Assembly: GCF_004798865.1 (NCBI RefSeq)
Contig: NW_025335856.1
Location: 10,550,803-10,614,802 of the forward strand
DNA: 64,000 nucleotides
From: Varanus komodoensis
Taxonomy: Eukaryota; Chordata; Lepidosauria; Squamata; Varanidae
Direction of reading: 5' to 3'
Shown here in pieces: positions 1-11,877 of this stretch (the first letter of the stretch is position 1; every line of letters begins with the position of its first letter). The notes under the pieces are model-generated. The model searched no databases. It was not told the origin of the DNA and saw only the letters and a program-made list of their open reading frames with translations. Made by a program: the position numbers and the translations under genes.

Positions 1-43
<43 letters not shown>
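1..43. repeat. (GA)n microsatellite at window edge
   Basis: The window opens inside an uninterrupted GA dinucleotide run that ends in gaggg. Its left end lies outside the window, so its true length is unknown. On one strand it is a pure purine tract. Confidence 0.95.
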
Positions 44-47
<4 letters not shown>

Positions 48-3000
48 CATGTACATGCTGAGATCTGAAGGTCTGTTCTTGGTTGAACTGCAAAAGAGAA
101 TGTAAAAACAAAACCACACACTAAGAGAACAGTATATTTTAAGAACATTTTGTGGTTACTCTTTCCATATCTCATATAATAACCAGAGAAGCAGCTGTTT
201 TGGAAGGATAATTGCATACAGCTGAAATGTGATGGAGATGGGAGCAACTGCCCCCCGTCATCCTTGACCAATATTTTTCTTTCTGAGAGTTAAAAAAAGC
301 ACCAGTTCTTATGGGAGGAAACAAAATCGATTCCTGCAATTTCATTGACAACATACAGAAAGTAAAGCAATATATTTAACAGACATCAGACTATGTTCTT
401 AACCATTAAGGTTCAGGCACCCTGTCCAGCAACTGAACTGTGTGTTGTCTTTGAAGGGTCTATAGGTACCTAAAATGAGGCAGGAATGCTTTTAGGATGC
501 TTTCAGGAAGTCCCAAAGAAGGGCATGGAGGAAGTAGCCCTGTCCTGCTATTGCTTCCCAGCAGTCAGTGTTCAAGTGAGTTTGTGTGGCTAGCACCAAC
601 CTTTGCTACACCTAGCCTTTCCTATAAATTTGTTCAGCCCTCTTGTAAAGCCACATTACCTGTAATTCCACATACTGATTATGATTGTTCAAAGAAGTAC
701 CAACCTTTGTCTCTCCAAAGGCCACTTTCCTCAAGAATATATAACATATTTGGATTGTAGGCAGAGATTGATCCTATATATGGAGAAATTTACACATTTT
801 TCTGAATTCTTATCAGAATGAACAAAGCCAGAATGTTCACCCATCTGCACCAGCCAAAATTCAGTATGCACGGTTATTCTCAGTTCAAAGAGGACTGTTA
901 CACTGCTAAGAAGATGGGTATCAGTCAAAATCAGAGAGCAAGAGAAAGGCCACAACCCTAATTTAGCACCATAAACACGGTCGGGAGCATAGGAGTTCAA
1001 CGTCCAGACTGAAGAACTATGCACAAAGCCCTGAGCTTGGTTGGACCTGACAATTCCAGTTTCTCCAATTTTGTATAAAAGTATGTGAGGCATGGAGAGA
1101 GAGAAAAGAAAGACACCTCAAGTTCTTTCCCTCCTGTTTCTGAAGGAATTTACAAGTTTAGTGAGTTCTCATAGAAAACAAACAGATATCAACAAAACCA
1201 GTTGGAATCCTCATTCTTCCCTACTTACGGGAATGCTATGCAAGTCAGTGCAAAGCATTTGCTAGCAGCAAGAAAACTTGAATCTTGTGATGTGAAATTC
1301 AGCCATCAAGGACAGCTAAACCAAGATTTATTTAGGAGACAGAAGTTTTTCTATTAAGGGATGTCCTTTCAGTGTCACCAAAGCACCTTCTTAATCTTGG
1401 GTCACACTGGTCACAGATTTTGATTGAGGGCAGAAGGACAGTTCAAACCTCTCCTGTTTGCAGGGGACAGCATTCAATCGCTGCTGTCCAAGGAAGCTTC
1501 AACCGCTGCTTGGAGCTGACAACCTGACGGATGGGCCTGCTCCCTCCACATTGCTACCTTATCAATTGGACACCCCATTCTAGTTTCTTGGTGACAGCAC
1601 CAGGTTTTTTAAAAGCTCTTTCTGAATTATTATGGGAAGATGTTTCTCTTGCATAGGATAAACAAATGTAAGAATAGTGAAGGATGAGGATGAAAGCTGA
1701 AGCATCCATAGAGCAAGAAAGGTCTCCAAGATGTTTCCCTCCACCACCCATGTTAGTTTACTTGCTCGCTCACTCTCTCCCCCACACACACCTTGTTAGC
1801 GGTTAATATGCTATATTCTACCAAGACAGTTTGGACTGAGATGTTATACTGGCTCTAAACTCGGGGTAGTTGGATAAAAATAATTTGGCATGAAAATTAA
1901 GCAGAGATAGTAATTGTGAAGAGACCTTCAGTCTCTGGGTTCTACAAGTCCAATTTATTGAGCTGATCAGATGTGAGCTTCTCTTTGGCTGTTTACCTGT
2001 GTTCCCAGGCCACCACTTGTTAAACAAGGGAAGCATCTTGAAAGTTCAGAGAAAAGATAGGTGAAAAATTATTTCAGTTCACATCTTATTTGCAACAGTC
2101 CAAAGGGTCACAAATATAAAAGCAAAAATGCAAAGATTTGGGGATAGGGTAAAAAAACAACACTGTTTCCTGGAAAATACCTTCCTTGATTAGAGCCATG
2201 GATCTTTCAAAATTTCTGTCAGTTTCATTGTTGCTAGACCGAAGTGGATATAAATGTAGGTAAATTACACCAACTGAAGTCAGATTGAATTAGGGGATAT
2301 TCACTGACAAAGTTGTGCATTAGAAAAGAGGAAAAAAATCTTCATGGGAAATGGGAACTAGGAGGGGAAGTTTTGGAAATGTGACCTAATGGGGAGTACG
2401 TATTCCTGCAACAAGGTCAGGGCTGTTTGACCTCAGGCCTTGTGGGGCTAAACAGCTTGCCTGTGCACCAATAATGGACACCAGTACTCTCCAGACAATA
2501 ACACCTTCCTTCCTTCCTTCAGCTACTGTTTGGTAGTTCCCTGCCTTTTATTTGGTAGCTCCCTGCCCTTTTCCCCACCCATTTCCCCATATTCCCCATT
2601 CGAGTCTTCACTGGGCTGGTACTAAGAACTTCAAGCTAAAATATGCTGATATTTTTGCTGCTTTCCCTCCATTTTCTTTTTCTTCAGCTCTTCGTAGCAT
2701 TAGAATATGCCCCCAAGAACTCCAAAATTGAACAGCCCCACAGTTTGATACCCCTGGGCTAAGATCATTAAATGAACCTTCTCACACAAGTTCAGACAGG
2801 AAAAAAGCCTGCAATGTCTAGCGTGGCTGGATGGAGAATGCTGGGGAATCTAAGACCCCCTTCCCCCTTGTCTGAACACAGGCAGTCTGTTTCCTAACTG
2901 ACTTCATGCATAGCCACATTCCTTACCTACCTAAAAATTCAGCACACATTGAATCCAAGATGGAGCCAATGGGCCTACTTGATAGGGGAACAAAGGTGCA

Positions 3001-3064
3001 ATCCTAGGCATATGTTATGCCCTAAAGATATTAAGTGAGAGAAGTTTTAACCTGACAGGCCATC
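44..3064. other. Unclassified sequence, no gene recognised
   Basis: No coding frame longer than about 120 codons and no repeat family that I can name. Local details are a short TTCC run near 2503-2520 and a 22-bp unit repeated twice at 2529-2571. The short string gtgcaatcctaggcatat near 2995 resembles one end of a palindromic repeat common in squamates, but it is too short to call. Confidence 0.5.
2529..2571. repeat. Two-copy 22-bp tandem duplication
   Basis: The unit beginning tttggtag and containing ccctgcc occurs twice back to back with only one or two differences. This looks like a local slippage or recombination duplication with no coding content. Confidence 0.7.
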
Positions 3065-3141
3065 ATGGATGGAAGGCTTGAAACTGTCACAACTCTTGCC
3101 GCCTACCTACTTACTGTTCTTTGCCCCTTAATGCTGGCCAG
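3065..3141 (+). other. Candidate first coding exon with signal-peptide-like start
   Basis: An ATG in good context (A at -3, G at +4) opens 25 codons that run into a consensus donor, CCAG|GTAAGC. The encoded start is MDGRLETVTT followed by LAAYLLTVLCPLMLA: a short polar head and then about 15 hydrophobic residues, as in a signal peptide or membrane anchor. I do not recognise the protein, and no upstream promoter or downstream partner exon is certain. Open segments of this length are frequent by chance, so this is a hypothesis resting on start context, hydrophobicity and donor together. Confidence 0.2.
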
Positions 3142-3428
3142 GTAAGCAGGATACCATCAAACCTTTCTGCAGTGCCTGCTTATAATTTGGTTTACCTGCC
3201 TTCTGCAGTCCAGCGCTTAGGAAGAATCCTCAGCCTTCACTGAATGGAATTTAATTCTTTTCCTACTCCTTTCAGATCAGCGTCTGTGTCAGCAGGGTAC
3301 TCTTACAACAAGAGACTTTATTACAGCTTATCCAACACTTGGCAAGTTCTGAATCCGAAGGAGCTCTGTTTTGTACTACAAAGATGAATGATCTCCACTG
3401 AATACTAAAGAGGGGGGAAGAGAGGGAA

Positions 3429-3451
3429 CCCCCCCCCACACACACACACAC
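3429..3451. repeat. C-run followed by (CA)n
   Basis: A homopolymeric C run passes directly into about eight CA units. Simple repeat, no other content. Confidence 0.85.
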
Positions 3452-3966
3452 TCAGAGAGAAAGGAAATTGAAATAGGATTTCTGAAAGCATCAGGCAAAG
3501 CATTTTAAAAAAATAAAGAAGCCAACGATGAAGCAGATTCAGAAATTCCTTTTGTGGAATGACTGATAGAGGTAGACCAGTCCTCTCCCCCACTCATGCA
3601 CTTCCTCTCTACCCTAACGAAGCTGGTATCTTAACGACAGAAATAGCAACAGGAAAGGCAAAGGCTATTTCATATGTGTACTTATTAATCAGGTGCTGAA
3701 AAGAAAAAAAAAAAAACCTCAATGCTAGATTTTGTTCAAAATGGAAATAGCTCAATTGCATATATACATGGAAGTGAGATGTCTGCAGAGCAAAAGCTCA
3801 GAGCTTTGAAACAGAAGCATTTTTGGATGTATATCCAAATAAATAACATCGTCGTAGTTATATTGGCTAATCAGATGGTTCAAATACCGTTAAGTGCTAT
3901 TTTAAGGATAAACTTATGGAGAGCCTGCCCCCTCCTCCTCTCTCTCTCTCTCCGGTTTTCTATAAT

Positions 3967-4010
3967 GACTGGAGCATTGGACTGGGACCCAGGAGATGGA
4001 GGTGGAAGTG
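3967..4010 (+). repeat. Possible 5' head of a Sauria-type SINE
   Basis: The string agcattggactgggaccc followed by aggagat resembles the start of the tRNA-derived head of the SINE copy at 23701 (atgggactgggactcagg). The rest of the element is missing, so this is either a 3'-truncated remnant or a coincidence. Confidence 0.3.
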
Positions 4011-5568
4011 TTCTGCTTGCCAGTAATACCATTAGCCAGGAGGTGCTAACAAGAAGCCTACACTGCATACCAGGCATTTAGCAAGCTGATACACTTTGCG
4101 GATTTGAACTCATTACATTGTCAATTCCCCCTGCCCCCCCGCACTGTGCATTTGTTTAGCCAGCTGGTGACTTTCTCATGTATCCTGAGGCTCCTTTTTC
4201 ATTCCCAGAGACGGGTCCTGGGTGGAAAAACCCTGGACATTTGGGAGCTGTAGGAAGGAAGGCAACGTTTTCTTTAACTCAGAATACGAAACTATAGCTT
4301 TTATAGCATATGGAGGGTTCTGAGTTCATTTTTCAAAATAGCAGGACCAGCCTCCATAATCCTTTTCAGAAAGGGGAGTTAGCATAATTCTGCTGTTTTA
4401 CTATTGGCATCCTGGAACCTTGAAAAGTACAAAATGCCCTCTAGACATTTTAAACCAAGAAATATATTGTGGGTGAGAGAGAGAGAGAAAGAGAGGAGGA
4501 GGAGGAGAAAAAAGAAGGTAAAATGGGATGCATTTATTACTTTTTGTCTATAGGGGTCTGACTAGAATAACTAACAGGTTCCAAAGGGACCTATCCAGTT
4601 AACTCCACTCATAATAAAGGTAATAAAAATAGTTAAAAATGCCACTCATACCCTGAGCACTGATGAGTTTTCAGGCTTCCTGATTTGTGGAATATGGTAT
4701 GAGATCCCACTGGAGCTTATTAGGCAGCCTATAGATAGACAGCCATGCACTCAGGCACAATATGCATATATGCCATTCAAAAGTTTAAAAGAATTACCAG
4801 GCAATTACATGCATCACCCCACCCTCTTCTCCATCACAACAGGGTTAATAGAGGGACTATCATGCTACATAAAAGAAGTTTCACAGTGGCCTGAAGCAGA
4901 ACAGAGGCCAAGAAATGACTTCTCCTTTGTAAGGAGCTGATCTATACAAGCTGGCGCACATATAAAAATAAGGTTTGATCTGAGGCACAGCATAGCCACT
5001 AAACTTGTTGGGTCTGTTTGCAAAGTTAGGTTCCCAGGCAGGAACATGTGAAGCAGTGATAAGAACAGAGTTTCTCTCGGGGTATTCAGAGTCCATTGAT
5101 GCTACTAGTCCCATTTAAGCTCAAGAATAATCCCAGGAGAAGTACTGTGAGCTCCAGGATGGATTGGGATTCCATACTTCTGAGTTTCAAAAACTGATCT
5201 CCAGCAAGATCTATTGGCCCATATGTTATGCCGACAGGGCCAGTGTGCCAAACTCTTTCTTTTGTAAGCAGCACTTTGTCCTGCTGAAGCACTGACTGTA
5301 GCTATGCCATGGACTGTATAATTCAATAGATTTGTAGATGTGTCTTGAGTCAATTTTAATTCTATTTAAAGGATAGTCAATAGAACTGTCCCTGGGGTTT
5401 TCAGAAAGGAATTTTATGTTCCATTTAATATGCAGTTTTATATGTAGCAAAGAGAGAAGGGGGCATTTTACTGTCAATGAGACAGAGGGATGAGGTCCCG
5501 GAACTACTCTGAAATTTTCCTGATTCTTCCTTATCAAATGTATATCCTGAAATTCTCTAAGAAAGATG
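4011..5568. other. Unclassified sequence
   Basis: Contains a GA-rich purine tract at about 4472-4513 but no recognisable gene or repeat family. Short open frames on both strands overlap one another and none shows a domain. Confidence 0.5.

Positions 5569-5622
<54 letters not shown>
5569..5622. repeat. Compound (GT)12(GA)15 microsatellite
   Basis: A pure GT run switches directly to a pure GA run. The same order and orientation recurs at 55216-55280 and, interrupted, at 55559-55621. Alternating GT can form Z-DNA and the GA half is a homopurine tract. The array is likely polymorphic in length. Confidence 0.95.
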
Positions 5623-5624
<2 letters not shown>

Positions 5625-6382
5625 AGAGTTAGGAATCCAATGAAAATGGAGCAGCAATACAGGACCAAGGGGCTTGCAGCCTGGGAGACAACCATGTGGA
5701 AAGTTCTACTCAGGCTGAGTTAATACTGTATTATGCAAACCCTGACCAGAAATTTTGTTTCTTTTGGATGGAAGAGGATACTGCCTGAGGCAATGCTTGT
5801 GTGACCCCTGTGAAATATTGGTACAGCCCAAAGGGGTAGCACTAAGAAAGAGTGGGCTGTAAGAAATTTGAATCAAAAAGAGCCGGAAAGCTGAAGAGAC
5901 AGGAGCTAAGGTGGCCCCTACGGCCCCTGCCAACCTGCTCCAGGTATAATTCCTACATGTTTGTGTTGGAGGATTCATGTGTATACAATTGAATTGGCAT
6001 TTTATGCCAAGGTTTTGAAACTTCTGCATGTGCAGCCAACTCTTCTGTGTTCAGACCAGTTGAAGAGGGCATTTGGGATTCCTTTGTTTGAACTGGATTC
6101 AAAAGGACACTTGAACTTTGCAGCTCTACAGGCAATTTTTGTATTGGTGCTGTTGTCAGGGACATGGGTGCATGGTGGTAGTATTTTGTTATAATAATTG
6201 TTCATGATGTTTTGGTTGTTGTTGATAAAAAGTGGTTCGTCTGGTATGCGTGTTGCAAGGATCATTAGTAAGCAAATAGCCCCATGGAACACACCAGTGC
6301 TACACTTGCTTGTTTGCAATTTCCATAACTGAATAGCAACGCAATCTGTCAGATTGAGAACAAGAAGACTCAGGGGCACAAC
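5623..6382. other. Unclassified sequence
   Basis: Several overlapping open frames of 70-125 codons lie on both strands around 5700-6380. None has a recognisable domain, and having them in both directions over the same bases suggests chance frames in stop-poor sequence. Confidence 0.45.
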
Positions 6383-6515
6383 ATGATCTTGGGCCAGTCA
6401 CTGACTCTCTACCTAGCCTACTTCACAGGGTTGTCGTGAGCACAAAATACAGAAGAGGACCAACCCAACTAGGGTGCCTTGCAAGAAGAAAATGAAAAAG
6501 TGGAATATCAATATA
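6383..6515 (+). repeat. Sauria-type SINE remnant, 5' truncated
   Basis: The body motif cttgggccagtcactgactc, the acctagcctacttcacaggg segment and the ttgtcgtgagcacaaaata segment match, in order, the middle and 3' half of the intact copy at 23701-23925. The tRNA-derived head with A and B boxes is missing or decayed beyond recognition. Divergence suggests an old insertion. Confidence 0.75.
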
Positions 6516-7416
6516 ACCATACGTAAGTATTGTTCAGATTTTATATTTGTTCAAATTTTCAGGTGCAAGTCTTGGCTTAAAAAATGGAGAGGGGGACACA
6601 AATAGGTGTAAAAGTAGCAATTGTTTTAGATCAAACATGTTCAGAAATGTATATTTGGTGATAAAACACAGTCAAATATATAATTAAATGTGAATTCTGT
6701 GTAGTTTGTTTGCTGCTGAGTAACTTGCAGATTAATGGGAAGGAATTTATTTAGGAAGGAACAGCCTTGTCCCAGGAGAGAGGCAGAAGAATACCATACT
6801 GACTGATCTGAAATCAGTTTCTGTTACTGAAAAGTCCCATTTTAAGTTGCAGTGCATTTTTGAAAATGTTGCCCTGGATTTGAGCTTTTCTATATGAGAG
6901 TGTTAATTACTGTTATCTAGGTTTGGTTTCCTTGCAGATTTGAGCTTCTTTTTTCTTGTTACATAACCTCTGTCTGGCACTGTGCTATGGTGAAGAAGTA
7001 CAAACACGTGAGTACTTTTTCGTTACAAAAATAATACCCCCTTTCCCCCATTCCAAACAAACAAACCAAGCAAAACAGCTTGGGAAAGTGCTCTTTAGAA
7101 AGAAGTAAACCTGGTAGATCACGACATCATCTAAAGAGTCTGTAAACAACCACGAGTAAGGGACCACAAGCACACAATAAACTCCTTTGTGTGGAACATC
7201 TCTTTATTTCAAGATAAATATTGCTGTATCCTGTACTCCTATTGGGACCAGCTAATTTAGAATCAGCTCCCATTAGACGCTTTCAGTTCTTTGCCTGGGA
7301 TGAGGAACTGGGAGGAAGTCATTACAAACAACACAGTCCCTTGTTGCATCTCTACTCATGTACCTGAAACTAGGTTCTTTCTAGAGGTTCTGTCTCAGGT
7401 AGGAAGAGTCTTCATT
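6516..7416. other. Unclassified sequence
   Basis: AT-moderate sequence with no repeat family or coding domain that I can identify. Confidence 0.45.
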
Positions 7417-7593
7417 TTATTTTCTACCAGGTGGTTTGCACACCTGTTCACATATTGGTGAGGCAAATTTCAAGGCATTTACGCCAAGCAGAATCTGCAT
7501 GACCACTATGAAAGATATGTAGCCATAATATGTCCAGCCAAGGGTGCCTAGAAGAACTTGGGATCCCAGAAACTCAATGACCTCCAGCCAAAT
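7417..7593 (-). other. Candidate terminal exon with one membrane segment
   Basis: Reading the minus strand from an AG at 7594-7595, 58 codons stay open to a TAA at 7417-7419. The middle reads TYYGYISFIVVMQILLGVNA, a credible transmembrane helix, followed by a short polar tail with two cysteines and a basic end (PPGRK). The acceptor is weak because its pyrimidine tract lies upstream of an earlier AG. I do not recognise the family. An open stretch of 59 codons is not rare by chance, so this is only a candidate. Confidence 0.15.
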
Positions 7594-8330
7594 CTAGTTG
7601 TCTTCTAGAGCAAAATGAAGACCTCTCTTCTTCTTTCCCTGAAGAATGGTCCATACTCTAATGGGTAAGAGCATGGGCAGCAGCAAACTGAATATTTACC
7701 GCTTGGTTGTGATGTAAAACTCCGGGTCACGAGACTTTTACTTTTCTTTCAGATTTCCCTCTCACCTGGGAGGCTCACATTATGAAGGCACCATCATTGC
7801 CATTGCCACCATGGGAGGGACAAAAGGAATGGAGGCGGAATAGATGATAGATACAGATGCCATATATATCGCTCTCCCCTCACTCTCTCCTCCTCTCTCC
7901 CATGTGTTCCTTGTAACAGAAAGTTTATGAGGGGCATAAGTTTCCTGTCACAGAATAGACAAATTAGTTTTAATGATAGACCAAAGATGAAATCTGATGG
8001 GCACTCAGCAGAATCTAAATGGTCACTGGGAAGACAAAAACAAAAGCACCAGGTTTCCCGTTCTTACCATGGAAACACACACTGAGGTAGGAGCTGAGAC
8101 TCCACATTTAGAATGTCTGTAGGGACAACATTTTCTCCAAAATACAGCTTGCCAAGGTTATTGCCTCAGAATCTGAATCAGAACTGTAAGAAGAAACTGG
8201 AAGAATTCTTAGCTGTAATGCCAAGGCCAGGAGACCCAGCAATAATCCAAAAGACTGGTGAAAAACAGACCACATCTGTGGTCAGATTAAAAAAAACTCT
8301 ATAAAGCAGGTGGAATCAGATGGGGGTAGA
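7594..8330. other. Unclassified sequence
   Basis: No recognised gene or repeat. A consensus-like acceptor (actttctttcag-type, around 7750) precedes a short open frame ending at about 7843, but it is too short to support an exon. Confidence 0.45.
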
Positions 8331-9016
8331 TATAGAAACATAGAAACAAAGCAAGTCAGAAGGGGCCTCCCAGGCCATCCAGTCTGGCCCCAGCTACAGG
8401 CAGTTTCTCTCTTGTAATCCCCAACATGTGGTTGTCCAATCATTCCTTGAACACCCTCACTGATGGGCCCTCAACCACCTCCCTTGGAAGCTCATTCCAT
8501 ATCCTAGAGGTCCTAACCATCAGGAAGTACTTCCTGACATCCAACCTGAAGCATGCTTCCTTGAACTTTGCCTTATTGGAACACATCCTGCCCTCAACTG
8601 CAGGGAAGATCAGATTATAGCCCTCCACAACATAACATCCCCTCAAATACCTTTAAAACTCAAAAGATCCCCTCGGAGTCTCCCCTTCTTCAGGCTGAAA
8701 AAACCCAGTTCCATCAATCTCTCCTCAAATGTCATCCCTCCCAACCCAGCTACCATTCTTGTGACTCTGCACTGAACCAATCCTAACCTAGCTAAGTCTC
8801 TCCTATAATGTGGAGCCCAGAACTAGACACAGTTCTCCAGTTGTGGATACAGTTCTCCAGAGTCATAGAATGGTATCAACATCTCCCTAGATTCAGAAGC
8901 CACGCTTCTGGCTATACACCCAAGATGGTGTTTATCTACTTAATCACTGAGGTACACTGCTGGCTCATGTTCAGCCTGCTGTCAGCAAGTGGGCCTTTGC
9001 ATTCTTCCCACCTTTG
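8331..9016 (-). repeat. CR1-like LINE 3' portion, TTTCTATG-tail subfamily
   Basis: Read on the minus strand, the copy runs from about 9016 down to a 3' terminal microsatellite of TTTCTATG units at 8331-8347. The minus frame at 8440-8646 encodes the CR1 ORF2 C-terminal signature: FRLDVRKYFLMVRTSRIWNE followed by LPREVVEGPSV. The upstream part (about 8930-8990) contains the ctggctcatgttcagcctgc segment, known from antisense CR1. It is 5' truncated, as is usual for CR1. No target duplication is evident, also as expected. Confidence 0.85.
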
Positions 9017-10836
9017 ATAGGATGCCCATAATCCTGTTTTTGGGGTGTTTTGGGCACACACATTGAATCATGCCACTTGTCAGTAAGATGCAGTCCTAAG
9101 AATATTCAGCCTGATGCAATGTAGGTATAGATCGAAAAAGGTCCCAGTGTTCCCACCATTCTGCAAGCAGCATGGCTGGTGTACCTCCACATGACGTACA
9201 AACCTAAAACTTCAGCACACACATAATCCAAGAGTGCTGTCAATATAGGATTGTACCAGTTGTGAGTACAGACAATGAGCCCTGCTCTCCCAGGCCTGCA
9301 ACACCTGCACATTCAGCTCCTGGGGTGGTAGCAAAGCCTGCCTTCTCCAGCTCTCATCAGCTGAGCTGAAGCCAGGGAGAGCTCTATCTCCACCATCGCA
9401 CCAATTCCACGGACTCCAGGGAAGACCAAAGCACCTACTATCATCATCAGACCACTGCCTGAATACAAGAGCATGGCTCATTTAACTCTTTAACTGCCTT
9501 CTTCCTAGGAGGCAGGATTTCACATACACACTCATTCCCTCTCTCCATTGACTGCACGACTATGTGGGAGCTCAGCATATTTGCCATCCAGTCTGATCTT
9601 TAACGCAGAATAGGAATAAAGTCATCTTTGCTCTGAGTCATTTGCTACCAGATCTTTGTGTTATGCAAACCTGGCCAGAAAACCCATACAAGATCTACAC
9701 TGCAAAAGAGGACTAGGAACACATGCTCACTCTTTCAGAATACAAGTTATATTTACAAACATTTTCCCCACTCCATGCAAACTGCTAGAACCAAAAACAG
9801 AGAATCCAAACCAGGGTACCCAAGATAGAGAAGTTTAAAGACTAGCTTAAAAAAAGACTGTTCACTTGCCTCTGTAAAAGCCTGTAATGAAGGAATCAAT
9901 GGGTTAATTGCATGATAAAGCTCCAAAAAGTACATGTAGTGTTGTAAAAGGTTCTAGCCTCTGTCATCATCAGTCTGAGACAGTAAAACACAAAGCAAAC
10001 TTCTTCAGCATTTGTCAACACATAATGGTATTCATACTGGTAAAGATATTCCCAGAGGTGCATGGGATACAGGCTTTGCTACTTGCCCAGTTTTACCATC
10101 ACCAGTCCTTTCACATCACATCCAAGCAAAGCAGAGAAAAGGATGTTCAACAGCAGAATGAAAGGTTAGTCCATTTCCATATTCTCCTTAACACCCAAAC
10201 TGGTTGATAGCATCTACAGTCAACTGCCAAGGAGGGTGAGTGGAGGGGATATTGTCTGCAGATGGGAAGTATTGATAAAAATAGGCTTGCATTTCTTCAG
10301 CTCATTTAAAATGTTCCCTTAAGAATTCACAGAGAGCCTAGCACACAAAAGACAACCTCTGTGCAGCTTAATGAATGGGGGAAAATACTATTGCAGATAA
10401 TAATTCTGTGCACAATGAAATTTGATCCTAACATTTAGTGCATCAATTAGCCTATTGAATTTCATGATTGCAGTCAAAACATGGGCTTTATTAGAAAATA
10501 CTCCCCGTATACATGCCAATAAGTTCAGAAACGTATCTTTACTGAAAAAATGAGGGTGGATATACATGATCAAGATTCTACCACTACATCCAAAACAAGC
10601 CTTTGTTCTCACTGAGTGTTGGTAATCAAAGGGAACCTCCTTTTCAAAGGGGTAAAGTAAGCCAGTTCATGATCAACATGCCTCAGAAATTTAGCCTGTG
10701 CTGACAGCATCTCTGTACCTTCAGAGAACCATTTTATAGGATTCCATCTAGGGATGTTATGAATAGTCATGATTTGCTATCCCTAAAATGAAGTCCACAT
10801 AATTGGCATTGTGAATGTACCATCCCCCAACACACA
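9017..10836. other. Unclassified sequence
   Basis: No repeat family or gene recognised. Short frames on both strands have no domain. Confidence 0.45.
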
Positions 10837-10860
10837 GGGAGAGGGAGAGGGAGAGGGAGG
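10837..10860. repeat. (GGGAGA)n short tandem repeat
   Basis: About four GGGAGA units, purine only, ending in a GGTACGTG sequence. Confidence 0.85.
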
Positions 10861-10921
10861 TACGTGAATGCCAACAGTGGATCTATCAAGAAAAAGATAA
10901 GGCAGTCTGCAAGTCATACCA

Positions 10922-11125
10922 ATTGAGAACAATGCTTTAGATTGGAATTAGATCATTACTTTTGAATGGAGAACAATGTGCCAAAATGTCAGGTTTTGTT
11001 TGAATGGGAGACAATGTGCAGTGAAGCCTTCTCTGCACTTCTGGATGGGAAACAATGAACAATTAAGCCACAACTGTGCATCTGAATGAGGAACAATGCA
11101 CAATGAAGCCGATTCTGCCCAGAAT
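10922..11125. repeat. Degenerate minisatellite, unit 38-45 bp, four to five copies
   Basis: The motif gaatggga followed by an acaatg core recurs in order. gagaacaatg begins near 10925 and 10970, gagacaatg near 11008, gaaacaatg near 11049 and gaggaacaatg near 11088. Each is followed by a caatgaagcc- or tctgcac-like segment. Spacing is 38-45 bp, so this is a decayed tandem array rather than dispersed copies. It has no continuous frame across units. Confidence 0.75.
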
Positions 11126-11759
11126 GCACAACAACCATGTGAAATAAATAATCCCAGAATTGTCCACATCATGTCAATGCAGGAACTCTGCCATGGCTTG
11201 GCTCAAGACTTAAGTATGAGTTAGTTGAAATAGTTAGTCCATGGGTCTACTTGCCACTTGGCTTCTGACCATTCACATGTGTGCACAAGTCTCCTGAACA
11301 TACAAAGCCTTCCTGAAGGCAGGAGGAAAGAGGGAAGCTTTTCTCATCATCATTTCTGATGATTAAGTTTCCACCAAACTCGTCACTCATAAGGGAAAGT
11401 AACATACAGGATCCAACTGCAGTGTGTCATATTCTTGCTGTGTATATTCAGGAAAATAAATGGATTCAGAAAGACTCAGAATAAAAAAGCTAATATCAGA
11501 AAGAAGTAAAACAACCTTTCTGAAAGATGCCAGGCTCCAACAAACTCCCTCTTTGAGAATTTTCTCAGCCATTGCTGTGCTTTGTCACAACGAACATTTT
11601 CTTCCTCAGGCTTGCACTTCTCCCTCCTCAGCTTGGGAAACAAAAGGTTAGGTCACTCCCTTCACCTTCCTCCACCAACTAAAAATGTTATCTCATTGAA
11701 TCTTTGTTTGTCTTGCCTGATTTGATCCCCTTCAGGATTTCTATTTTATTTCCACTCTA
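11126..11759. other. Unclassified sequence
   Basis: No repeat family or gene recognised. Confidence 0.4.
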
Positions 11760-11877
11760 CTGTTCTGTGTCTGAGTGTTATCATTTTATTGTTAGTTGCT
11801 TCATGTGATTGCTTGTTGCCTCAGGGTCCCATTTTGAGATGACAATGTGGGATAGCAAGCAAGCAAGCAAGCAAGCA
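11760..11877 (+). repeat. LINE-type 3' tail ending in (AAGC)n
   Basis: The pattern ttttattgttagttgcttc, then a gcctcagggtccc segment, then gtgggatagcaagc looks like the end of an L2-clade LINE or its SINE partner, where a 'tgccttgggtcc...gcgggataaa' sequence runs into a short tandem tail. Here the tail is five to six AAGC units (11855-11877). The family call is tentative. Confidence 0.4.

Noticed and set aside
5226-5657. 143-codon minus frame
   Set aside because: Part of it is the translated GT/GA microsatellite (serine-leucine and histidine-threonine repeats). No domain elsewhere.
7640-7770. SINE head suggested by gggtaagagcatgggcagc
   Set aside because: The match ends after about 15 bases. 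No B box, body or tail follows.
10922-11125. CRISPR-like array because of regular spacing
   Set aside because: Units are degenerate and contiguous with no constant repeat alternating with unique spacers. The genome is a vertebrate's.
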